Below, in pieces: positions 57,613 through 64,000 of a DNA stretch of 64,000 nt. The stretch spans positions 62,001 through 126,000 of the forward strand of contig JADZEI010000018.1 of assembly GCA_020850615.1 (NCBI GenBank). The letters are read 5' to 3'. A model generated the notes under the pieces. It saw only the letters and a program-made list of their open reading frames with translations, ran no database searches and was not told where the DNA came from. Origin of the DNA: Dehalococcoidia bacterium (GTDB taxonomy: Bacteria > Chloroflexota > Dehalococcoidia > Tepidiformales > Tepidiformaceae). Positions within the stretch are counted from its first letter, which is position 1, and every line of letters begins with the position of its first letter. The translations under genes and the position numbers were made by a program.

Positions 57613-58887
57613 ATGACCGCACCCACGGAGACCGCAATCGGGACGCCAGCACGGGTATCGCCGAGCGCATCAGTGCTCGGGTCGGTGCGGGACGCAGCGG
57701 CCCGGCTGGGGACCGAGCCCGAGATTGTGGACCTGCTCTCCACATCGTGGCGCGAGCTGCGCGCCCAGCTCCCCGTGCGGATGGACAACCGCAAGATCCA
57801 GATCTTCGAGGGCTACCGCGTGCAGCACAACGGCGCGCGCGGGCCCTACAAGGGCGGCATCCGCTTCCACCTCAGCGCCGACATCGACGAAGTGCGCGCG
57901 CTGGCGATGCTCATGACCTACAAGTGCGCTCTCATGGAGCTGCCCTATGGCGGGGCCAAGGGCGGCGTGATGTGCGACCCGGCGCGCATGAGCGACACCG
58001 AGTTGAACCGCCTCTCGCGCACGTACATGCAGCACATCCACATGATCCTCGGCCTGAACCGGGACATCCCCGCGCCCGACATGGGCACGAACGCCCAGAC
58101 GATGGCCTGGCTCATGGATGCTTACGGCCAGCTGCACGGGCACACGCCCGGCATCGTCACCGGGAAGCCCGTGGAGCTCGGCGGCAGCTACGGGCGCGAC
58201 CAGGCGACGGGCCGCGGCACCGCCGTCTGCATGCGCGAACACGCCCGCTCGGAGCGCATCGACCCGCGCGACATCCGCGTCGTCATCCAGGGCTACGGCA
58301 ATGTGGGCAGCTGGACGGCCCGCATCGCGAGCGAATACGGGTTCATGGTCATCGCCGTCAGCGACGTGAAGGGCGGCATCTGCAACCCGGACGGCATCGA
58401 CATCGCCCAGCTCGACCGGCACTTCGCGATCGCGCGCTCGGTTGCGGGCTTCGAAGGCGCCGAGCCGATCACGAACGACCAGATCCTCGAGCTGGATTGC
58501 GACTACCTGGTGCCCGCCGCGATCGGCGAGGTCATCACCGGCCGTAACGCGGCGAACATCCGCGCGCGGGTCGTGGTCGAAGCCGCGAACCACCCGGTCA
58601 CGCCCGATGCGGACGAGATCCTCGCGCGCCGGGGCATCACCGTCCTGCCCGACATCATCGTCAACGCGGGCGGCGTCACCGTTTCGTACTTCGAATGGAC
58701 GCAGAACATCCAGGTCTTCCGCTGGCCGCTGGAACGGGTAAACGAAGAGCTCGAGAACCGGATGCTGAGCGCCTTCGGGCAGCTCATGGCCCGGGCGGCG
58801 AAGGACGGCACGCGGCCGCGCCAGGCCGCCTTCGACATCGCCCTGGACCGCGTAGCGACGGCCATTCGGCTCCGAGGATTCGTCTAA
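57613..58887 (+). CDS. gdhA: Glutamate dehydrogenase (Glu/Leu/Phe/Val dehydrogenase family)
   Basis: This 424-aa hexameric-type dehydrogenase has GYRVQHNGARGPYKGGIRFH, the catalytic Lys in LPYGGAKGGVMCDP, GTNAQTMAWLMDAY and the Rossmann motif VIQGYGNVGSWTA. It interconverts glutamate with 2-oxoglutarate and ammonia. The length and motifs fit NAD-linked glutamate dehydrogenases of about 420 aa. AGGAGGAG precedes ATG 57613. Divergent from the hydroxyacid dehydrogenase. Confidence 0.9.
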   Translation: MTAPTETAIGTPARVSPSASVLGSVRDAAARLGTEPEIVDLLSTSWRELRAQLPVRMDNRKIQIFEGYRVQHNGARGPYKGGIRFHLSADIDEVRALAMLMTYKCALMELPYGGAKGGVMCDPARMSDTELNRLSRTYMQHIHMILGLNRDIPAPDMGTNAQTMAWLMDAYGQLHGHTPGIVTGKPVELGGSYGRDQATGRGTAVCMREHARSERIDPRDIRVVIQGYGNVGSWTARIASEYGFMVIAVSDVKGGICNPDGIDIAQLDRHFAIARSVAGFEGAEPITNDQILELDCDYLVPAAIGEVITGRNAANIRARVVVEAANHPVTPDADEILARRGITVLPDIIVNAGGVTVSYFEWTQNIQVFRWPLERVNEELENRMLSAFGQLMARAAKDGTRPRQAAFDIALDRVATAIRLRGFV

Positions 58888-58935
58888 TCAGCCCGTTCGC
58901 GGGATGGGCGCCGCCGTGCCTACAATCGAAGGCGC

Positions 58936-60237
58936 ATGATTGGCGCCTGGGCGAATCGCACCTTCGCCGCACTTTCGAACCCGCACTACCGGATCCTCTG
59001 GATCGGGACCACCCTCGCATTCCTCGCCTACATGATGTCGAGCATCGCCCAGAGCGTCGTGGCGTTCGACCTGACCGGGAAGAACGGCGCCGTGGGGGCG
59101 GTGGCGCTGGGCATGGGCGTCGCCCAGATGATGGTCGCGCCGTTCGGCGGCGTCCTCGCGGACCGGGTTTCGAAGCGGAAGCTCCTGCTCTTCGGGCAGG
59201 GCACCATCGCCACCACGTTTATCGCGGTGGGCGTGCTCATCATCACCGACGCGATCAACCTGCCGGTGCTTATCGTCTCCACGTTCGTGATGGGCATCGT
59301 CTTCTCGTTCATCGCGCCGGCCCGGCAGGCGTGGATCGGCGACCTGCTCTCGAAGGAGGACCTCGCCAACGGGGTGGCGCTCCAGCAGGTTTCGATGACC
59401 GGCACGCGCGTGTTCGGCCCGTTCCTGGCAGCGCTGCTGCTGGCGGTCCCGTTCAGCGGCACGGGCGGCACCTACCTGTTCATGGGCGGGATGATCACGA
59501 TCGTCGTCGTCACCCTGGCGCAGCTCCCGGCCACGCCCACGAAGCCGCGGGCCGCCGGCGCCAGCGTGGCCGGCGATTTCATGCTCGGCGTCCGCCACAT
59601 GAAGGAGCGGCCCCGGCTGATGGTCCTCGGCCTCTCGTTCATGGCGTTCGTCGCGTTCGGGTTCACGTACCAGTTCGTGCTGCCCGGGTTTCTCGAACAC
59701 GAGCTCGGCCGGGAGCCGGAGGACGTGACCTACCTGCTCGGCGTGGGCGCCGTCGCCGGGCTCGTGGTCACGGTCGGGATGGCGTCCCAGGTCGATAGCC
59801 CGCGCGCCTGGTGGTACATGATCGGCGGCGGTGTCGCGCTCGGCCTCGCGCTCATGGCCACCGCCGTCGCGGGCAACTTCGCCGCGGCGCTCGTTGCGAT
59901 GTTCGTGGTCGGCGCCGGCTCGGGCGCGTTCCAGATGCTGAACAACAGCCTGACGATGCAGGAATCGGACCCGGCGTACTACGGCCGGGTTATGTCCATC
60001 ACGATGCTCGCGTGGGGGCTCAACGGCATCGCCGGCTACCCGTTCGGGCTCATCGCCGACGCCGCGGGCGAGCGGCCCACGATGATGATCATGGGGATCG
60101 CGGTGCTCGCCACCACGGTGGTCACCGCGCTCGTGCTGCGGGCGTTGCCCGCGCGGCCGGCCGCCATGCCGGCCGCCAGCTCCCTGGCGCCGGAGCCGGC
60201 GCCGCCTACCAGGACCGACATCGGCACGACCCGCTAG
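58936..60237 (+). CDS. MFS transporter
   Basis: This 433-aa membrane protein has about 11-12 transmembrane segments and MFS signatures such as APFGGVLADRVSKRKLLLFG between helices 2 and 3. Other segments include IVFSFIAPARQAWIGDLLSK and ALVAMFVVGAGSGAFQMLNN. It belongs to the drug/enterobactin-exporter-like MFS group; the substrate is unknown. It follows gdhA by 48 bases and may be co-transcribed. Confidence 0.83.
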   Translation: MIGAWANRTFAALSNPHYRILWIGTTLAFLAYMMSSIAQSVVAFDLTGKNGAVGAVALGMGVAQMMVAPFGGVLADRVSKRKLLLFGQGTIATTFIAVGVLIITDAINLPVLIVSTFVMGIVFSFIAPARQAWIGDLLSKEDLANGVALQQVSMTGTRVFGPFLAALLLAVPFSGTGGTYLFMGGMITIVVVTLAQLPATPTKPRAAGASVAGDFMLGVRHMKERPRLMVLGLSFMAFVAFGFTYQFVLPGFLEHELGREPEDVTYLLGVGAVAGLVVTVGMASQVDSPRAWWYMIGGGVALGLALMATAVAGNFAAALVAMFVVGAGSGAFQMLNNSLTMQESDPAYYGRVMSITMLAWGLNGIAGYPFGLIADAAGERPTMMIMGIAVLATTVVTALVLRALPARPAAMPAASSLAPEPAPPTRTDIGTTR

Positions 60238-60270
60238 GGGCCGTGCGCCAGCAGAGGGGGAACACCGCAC

Positions 60271-60492
60271 ATGGGTCGCGAAGAGCTCGCCGCATTGATC
60301 CGGATCCTGACCGAGATGCAGGAACAGGGCCTTTCCAGCCCCGCCATCGGCACCTGGAAGATCGGGTTCGACAAGAAGCGGCAGGCCTTCGTCTTCGACA
60401 AGTGCGAGAACGAGGGTTACTGCGAAGAGCGCCCGGCGGTCGTGGCCCTCGATGGGCACGTGATCGACCCCGGCGGCCCGCTCTTCGGCTAG
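60271..60492 (+). CDS. Small protein of unknown function
   Basis: This 73-aa frame reads MGREELAALIRILTEMQEQG, then TWKIGFDKKRQAFVFDKCEN and EGYCEERPAVVALDGHVIDP. It has a GGGGAA ribosome site and two Cys nine residues apart. I do not recognise it. It lies between the MFS transporter and an SDR dehydrogenase. Confidence 0.55.
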   Translation: MGREELAALIRILTEMQEQGLSSPAIGTWKIGFDKKRQAFVFDKCENEGYCEERPAVVALDGHVIDPGGPLFG

Positions 60493-60549
60493 CGCACCAC
60501 GCCCGCCCCTGTGTAGACTGCGCCCGCACATCCGAAGGGGGTTCGAACC

Positions 60550-61365
60550 ATGGGCAAGCTGGATGGTAAGGTCGCGGTCGTCACTGGCGCCGCATCGGGG
60601 AACGGGCGCGGCATGGCGATCGCCTACGCGCGCGAAGGCGCGGATGTCGTCGTCGCCGACGTCGACCCGGCGGGCATGGAAGAGACAGCCAGGCTGGTGA
60701 AGCAGCAGGAGCGCCGCGCCCTGGTCCACCGCTGCGACGTTTCGAAGAAAGACGACATCGACGCACTGATCGCGGCCACGGTCGCCGAGTTCGGGCGCGT
60801 GGACATCGCGGTCGCGAACGCCGGCGTCGCCGAGCAGGACACCGACTGCTTCACGATGACCGAAGCGCAGTGGGACCGGACGATCGACATCAACCTCAAG
60901 GGCGTGTTCTTCACGCTCCAGGCGGCGGCGAACCAGATGCGCGCCCAGGGGACCGGCGGCCGGCTCATCGCCATCGCCAGCATCATGGCGGAATGGGGGT
61001 CGTCGGGGGCGCCGGCCTACTGCGCGAGCAAGGGCGGCGTCCGCCAGCTCGTCCGCTCGTTTGGGCAGGCCTGTGGGCCCTATGGCATTACCTGCAACGG
61101 CATCGGCCCCGGCTTCATCGAAACGAACATGACCACGCGCATCCAGGAGAGCCCGGAGGTGCGGCAGATGCTCGAAGACCGCACGCCCGTCGGCTACATC
61201 GGCGACCCCGACGACGTCTCGAACGTCGCGGTCTTCCTCGCGAGCCCGGAGTCGCGTTTCATGAACGGGACGGTCGTCTACCCGGATGGCGGGATCACGT
61301 CCGGCAACTACAGCAACGCGATGCGGCTGCTCGGTGAGCAGATGAAGGCGGCCGCCCAGGGGTAA
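60550..61365 (+). CDS. Short-chain dehydrogenase/reductase (SDR)
   Basis: This 271-aa classical SDR has the cofactor motif VVTGAASGNGRGMAIAYA, the NAG motif (VANAGVAEQD), and the catalytic Ser-Tyr-Lys in IASIMAEWGSSGAPAYCASK. It ends PDGGITSGNYSNAMRLLGEQ. ADVDPAG at the end of strand 2 suggests NAD rather than NADP. The substrate alcohol is unknown. It is followed by a small gene three bases later. Confidence 0.85.
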   Translation: MGKLDGKVAVVTGAASGNGRGMAIAYAREGADVVVADVDPAGMEETARLVKQQERRALVHRCDVSKKDDIDALIAATVAEFGRVDIAVANAGVAEQDTDCFTMTEAQWDRTIDINLKGVFFTLQAAANQMRAQGTGGRLIAIASIMAEWGSSGAPAYCASKGGVRQLVRSFGQACGPYGITCNGIGPGFIETNMTTRIQESPEVRQMLEDRTPVGYIGDPDDVSNVAVFLASPESRFMNGTVVYPDGGITSGNYSNAMRLLGEQMKAAAQG

Positions 61366-61368
61366 CGC

Positions 61369-61575
61369 ATGCAGACCGACTTCTACGAAGCCGACCCCTT
61401 CTCCGGGAACAAGGGCGAGCACTACGGCAGCATCGATTCGGACTACCGCTGGGAGAAAGGCGACGAGGTCTGGATCGAGACGAAGGGCAAGCGCACGAAG
61501 ATGCGCATCACCTGGGTGAATGTCACCGTGAAGGACGGCGTTGTCTCGCGGGAGCTGCTCGGGCTCAAGCTCTGA
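61369..61575 (+). CDS. Small protein of unknown function after the SDR gene
   Basis: This 68-aa protein reads MQTDFYEADPFSGNKGEHYG, then SIDSDYRWEKGDEVWIETKG and KRTKMRITWVNVTVKDGVVS. It looks like one small beta-barrel domain, acidic at the N terminus. The start is three bases after the SDR stop, so the two are co-translated. I do not recognise a family. A strong terminator follows it. Confidence 0.58.
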   Translation: MQTDFYEADPFSGNKGEHYGSIDSDYRWEKGDEVWIETKGKRTKMRITWVNVTVKDGVVSRELLGLKL

Positions 61576-61578
61576 TCC

Positions 61579-61621
61579 GCCGGGCGGGCGCCGCGGTGGC
61601 ACCCGCCCGGCTTGCGTTTTC
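61579..61621 (+). terminator. Intrinsic terminator
   Basis: GCCGGGCGGGCGCC (61579-61592) pairs with GGCACCCGCCCGGC (61598-61611), with one mismatch, and is followed by TTGCGTTTT. It closes the SDR/small-protein transcript. Confidence 0.78.
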
Positions 61622-61645
61622 ACATCACATGGATTGAGAGTAGAC

Positions 61646-61686
61646 GTTCGGCCGGTTCATGCGTTTGTTGCGCAATCCGGCCGAAC
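61646..61686. promoter_or_regulatory. Two-part inverted repeat upstream of the LCP gene
   Basis: GTTCGGCCGG (61646-61655) and CCGGCCGAAC (61677-61686) are perfect inverted arms. Inside them TGCG (61660-61663) pairs with CGCA (61671-61674). It lies 47 bases before the LCP start and is separate from the terminator upstream. It could be a protein-binding site or a structured leader. Confidence 0.5.
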
Positions 61687-61732
61687 ATCACGATCGTTAT
61701 GGAAGTGAACCGCGCATGAAAGGGCGGCCCGC

Positions 61733-62896
61733 ATGACCGAGCGCGAAGACACTGGCCGGACCGCATCGTTCCTCGCCCGGGCGATGTTCGCGTTGGCGGT
61801 GATCTGCGCCTCGCTCGCGACGACGTACACGGCCGTGGCGTCGCTCGCCCGGGTGACGCCCGCGCTCTTCCCCGGCCAGCAACTCAGCGACATCGTCCCC
61901 AATGCCGTGACCAACATCCCGGTCGTGTCGGAGCTCCCCAAGCAGGTGATCCCGAAGCAGGTGATCATCACCGAGCCTGATGCCTCCAGCATCTTCAATC
62001 GCCCGATCCAGTTCCTGGTCGTCGGCATCGACCGGCGCGAAGGCCAGGACTACGCCGCGGCCTACAACACCGACACGATCATGGTGGCGAGCGTGCACCC
62101 CGTGACCAAGGAGATCCGCGTCCTCAGCATCCCCCGCGACCTCTACGTGACCATCCACGCGCCGAGCGGCGAGGAGTACCAGGACCGCATCAATGCGTCC
62201 TTTGGGGTGGGCGTCGGCAGCACGAACGACTGGGAAGCCGGGCTCGAACAGCTGGCGAAAGATGTCGAACTCAACTTCGAGATCGAGATCGACCACTATG
62301 TGGCGGTCGACATCGTCTCGGCCGAGCGGCTCTTCGATGCGATGGGCGGGATCGATGTCTCCATCCCCTACGAGATCGCCGTCCCGGACGGCCTCTGGTA
62401 CAGCAACGACGACAAGACGCCGGAGTACCTCTACTTCCCGGCCGGGCCGCAGCACCTGGACGGCTATCACGCGGTCGCCTTCAGCCGGGTGCGCGAACCA
62501 GACGACGACCTCCACCGCATCCGCCGCCAGCAGGTCGTCATGCAGGCGTTCGTGTCGAAGGCGTTCGCGGGCGGCTTCCTGAAGGACCCGCTGGCGATGT
62601 GGGACGCCTACGGCGACGCCGTCCACAACAACGTCCCCACGGGCAAGATGGCCGGCTACGGACTCCTGTTGAAGCAGACGCGCGGCAACATGTCCGTCTT
62701 CTCGCTCGCCGACCCGGTAGCGGGCATCCCGACGATCAGCGACTTCCGTTCGCCCTACGGCGCCGCGGTGTTGCGTTGGAACGAGGAGAACGCGCGGTAC
62801 TGGTTCGACCGGATCATCAACCCGCTGGGCGCGGAGCCCACGCCCGAGCCAACCGTCGAGGCGGAAGGCGGGGCAGGGAGCCGCGCCGGCCCCTGA
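61733..62896 (+). CDS. LytR-CpsA-Psr (LCP) family protein
   Basis: This 387-aa protein has a short cytoplasmic N terminus, one membrane helix at about 13-38 and an extracytoplasmic LCP domain: IQFLVVGIDRREGQDYAAAY, NTDTIMVASVHPVTKEIRVL and SIPRDLYVTIHAPSGEEYQ. ALSRVRxxxxD-like sequence (AFSRVREPDDDLHRIRRQQ) supplies the conserved Arg residues. LCP enzymes ligate glycopolymers to the cell wall from a lipid carrier. The tail after about residue 360 is Pro/Glu/Gly-rich. Confidence 0.85.
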   Translation: MTEREDTGRTASFLARAMFALAVICASLATTYTAVASLARVTPALFPGQQLSDIVPNAVTNIPVVSELPKQVIPKQVIITEPDASSIFNRPIQFLVVGIDRREGQDYAAAYNTDTIMVASVHPVTKEIRVLSIPRDLYVTIHAPSGEEYQDRINASFGVGVGSTNDWEAGLEQLAKDVELNFEIEIDHYVAVDIVSAERLFDAMGGIDVSIPYEIAVPDGLWYSNDDKTPEYLYFPAGPQHLDGYHAVAFSRVREPDDDLHRIRRQQVVMQAFVSKAFAGGFLKDPLAMWDAYGDAVHNNVPTGKMAGYGLLLKQTRGNMSVFSLADPVAGIPTISDFRSPYGAAVLRWNEENARYWFDRIINPLGAEPTPEPTVEAEGGAGSRAGP

Positions 62897-62923
62897 GTCC
62901 CGGGCCTACGCCTGCTTGCATTC

Positions 62924-62946
62924 ATCGTTGTTTATCGATAGAGTAG
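62924..62946. promoter_or_regulatory. Candidate ArsR-family operator upstream of arsR-like gene
   Basis: The stretch TTCATCG-N5-TATCGATAG, just before the arsR start, recurs as TTCATCG-N3-TATCG at about 63325-63339 before the MMPL gene. Both are AT-rich islands in GC-rich surroundings. A shared site suggests that the regulator controls itself and the transporter. Confidence 0.42.
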
Positions 62947-62951
62947 CCAAC

Positions 62952-63284
62952 ATGCCAGGTTCCCTCTCCCCGCAGCTTCTCGAACACGTAGCCGAGCGCT
63001 TCCGCGTCCTGGGCGATCCGACGCGGCTGCGCATCCTCCAGGTCCTCCTCGCGGACGGCGAGCTCAACGTCGGCGAGCTCGTCGAGCGGCTCCAGCTGAG
63101 CCAGGCGAACGTGAGCAAGCATCTCCGTCTGCTCCACGAAGCGGGCATGGTGAGCCGCCGCCCCCAGGGCACCGCGGCCTACTACGATGTCGCCGACCCC
63201 ACCATCACCCAGCTCTGCGACGTCGTCTGCGACCGCCTCCGCGAGCAACAGGCCGAGGAGGCGCGGATCTTCACGACCGCCTGA
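62952..63284 (+). CDS. ArsR-family transcriptional regulator
   Basis: This 110-aa winged-helix protein has the ArsR pattern RFRVLGDPTRLRILQVLLAD, then LVERLQLSQANVSKHLRLLH and EAGMVSRRPQGTAAYYDVAD. No Cys cluster for a classical metal site is seen in the recognition helix (only Cys93 and Cys97 in LCDVVCDRL near the C terminus). ATG 62952 is chosen; a TTG at 62916 would overlap the likely operator. The MMPL gene 71 bases downstream is the probable target. Confidence 0.82.
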   Translation: MPGSLSPQLLEHVAERFRVLGDPTRLRILQVLLADGELNVGELVERLQLSQANVSKHLRLLHEAGMVSRRPQGTAAYYDVADPTITQLCDVVCDRLREQQAEEARIFTTA

Positions 63285-63355
63285 CACCTCCGGCGCGCCC
63301 CGCCCGGCAATCCACCACCCACGTTTCATCGCTCTATCGTTCAGGAGTTTAGTAG

Positions 63356-64000
63356 ATGTCAAACGCCCCCCTTGCCGCCCTTGGCCGCTGGTCCCACGCC
63401 AACCGGCTCGCCGTCATCGCCGTCTGGGCCGTGCTCACCGTCGGGCTCGGCGTGTTCGCCCCGAAGCTCGAGCACGCGCTCTCCGGCGCGATGTGGGAAG
63501 TCAACAACAGTGACTCGCTCGAGGCGCGCCAGGTGCTGGAGCGCGAATTCGGTGGGTTCTCGTCCCAGTCCGCGGTCGCGGTCTTCCATAGCGAGACACT
63601 GACGTACGACCAGCCCGCCTACCAGGAGCTCATCGCCGAGGCGACCGCGATCCTGGCCGCCGAAGAGGCGCTCAGCCCGGCCGCGCCGCCCCAGCCCAGC
63701 CCCGACGGCCGCACGGTCATGCTCCAGGCGGGCTCGCTCGTGAACCCGACGGAGTCGGTCCGGGCCGCCGAGCGCGTCGCCGACGAGATCGGTGAGCTCG
63801 GTACCAGCGAGGTCCAGGTCGCGCTCACGGGGTCGCCCGCCTTCTGGGCCGACTTCAACGCGGTCAACCGCGAGGGCATGCTGAAGGCCGAGTTGCTTAC
63901 CTGGCCGGTGACGGCGGTCATCCTCGTCGTCGCCTTCGGTACGCTCGCCGCGGCCGGGCTGCCGCTCATCCTCACCGCCGCCGGGCTGCTCAGCTCGATG
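63356..64000 (+). CDS. MMPL/RND-family transporter, N-terminal part (cut by window edge)
   Basis: The 215 residues visible start MSNAPLAALGRWSHANRLAV, pass a first membrane helix (LAVIAVWAVLTVGLGVFAP), a large periplasmic domain beginning LSGAMWEVNNSDSLEARQVL, and enter a second helix (LLTWPVTAVILVVAFGTLAA). This is the typical order of MMPL-family exporters of lipids or drugs. AGGAG at about 63343 supports the ATG at 63356. The gene runs off the right edge. Confidence 0.83.
   Translation, partial: MSNAPLAALGRWSHANRLAVIAVWAVLTVGLGVFAPKLEHALSGAMWEVNNSDSLEARQVLEREFGGFSSQSAVAVFHSETLTYDQPAYQELIAEATAILAAEEALSPAAPPQPSPDGRTVMLQAGSLVNPTESVRAAERVADEIGELGTSEVQVALTGSPAFWADFNAVNREGMLKAELLTWPVTAVILVVAFGTLAAAGLPLILTAAGLLSSM

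Noticed and set aside
1-64000. CRISPR array, prophage, insertion sequence or integrase genes
   Set aside because: No regularly spaced direct repeats, no transposase or integrase motifs and no phage structural genes were found in any frame; the lone lytic-transglycosylase domain at 34153 has no phage neighbours.

Overview
The window is about 70% GC, densely coded on both strands and organised in tightly overlapping operons (many ATGA, GTGA or TGATG junctions, frequent GTG/TTG starts). The inventory is a run of family III CoA-transferases, PccB-type carboxyltransferases, MaoC-like hot-dog proteins, oligopeptide-type ABC parts, an acetoin-dehydrogenase-type operon with acoX, and Tat-type lipoproteins with an Asp-rich stretch after the lipid-anchored Cys. 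This suggests a free-living aerobic heterotroph, most probably a high-GC Chloroflexota (Dehalococcoidia/Tepidiformia-like). That placement is inference from gene content; no rRNA or tRNA gene is visible.

Layout. 1-6290: end of an NADP-dependent oxidoreductase and the five-gene acoA-acoB-acoX-acoC-E3 operon. 6291-6531: palindromic repeat and terminator. 6532-15884 (minus): module A, with carboxyltransferase, Tat-lipoprotein binding protein, two permeases, a CoA-transferase pair and a second carboxyltransferase. 15973-18283: two convergent CoA-transferases. 17228-27159 (minus): module B, with the same kinds of parts reshuffled plus two hot-dog proteins and an unknown gene. 27313-28145: TetR regulator and a solitary 69-residue biotin carrier. 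28417-30735: an HpaB/4-hydroxybutyryl-CoA-dehydratase-like protein and an enoyl-CoA hydratase. 30811-36001: cell-wall enzymes, two alpha/beta hydrolases, DinB and PHP proteins. 36002-39397: LysR divergent from an acyl-CoA dehydrogenase plus aminoglycoside-phosphotransferase-fold kinase pair. 40129-44972: 3-hydroxyacyl-CoA dehydrogenase divergent from hot-dog, CoA-transferase and unknown genes. 45075-45771: toxin-antitoxin remnants. 45805-52935: amidohydrolase, thioredoxin-fold YyaL-type protein, enoyl-CoA hydratase, CoA-transferase and alpha-methylacyl-CoA racemase. 53034-64000: mostly housekeeping and envelope genes (GNAT, response regulator, CAP protein, pyrE, 2-hydroxyacid and glutamate dehydrogenases, MFS, SDR, LCP, ArsR, MMPL).

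The most interesting signal is regulatory. One 14-bp palindrome, CGAACG-NN-CGTTCG, lies just downstream of three near-consensus sigma-70 promoters: those of the two binding-protein operons and of the HpaB-like gene. A one-mismatch copy lies between the 3-hydroxyacyl-CoA dehydrogenase and the hot-dog/CoA-transferase operon. One copy is in the intergenic region of the TetR gene itself, so these genes probably form one regulon for importing an organic acid or amphipathic compound, activating it as a CoA thioester and degrading it. Each module's operonic CoA-transferase pair has one member with the catalytic Asp and one without, which points to heteromeric enzymes. The transporters lack ATPases and the carboxyltransferases lack a biotin carboxylase inside the window, so shared components must be encoded elsewhere.
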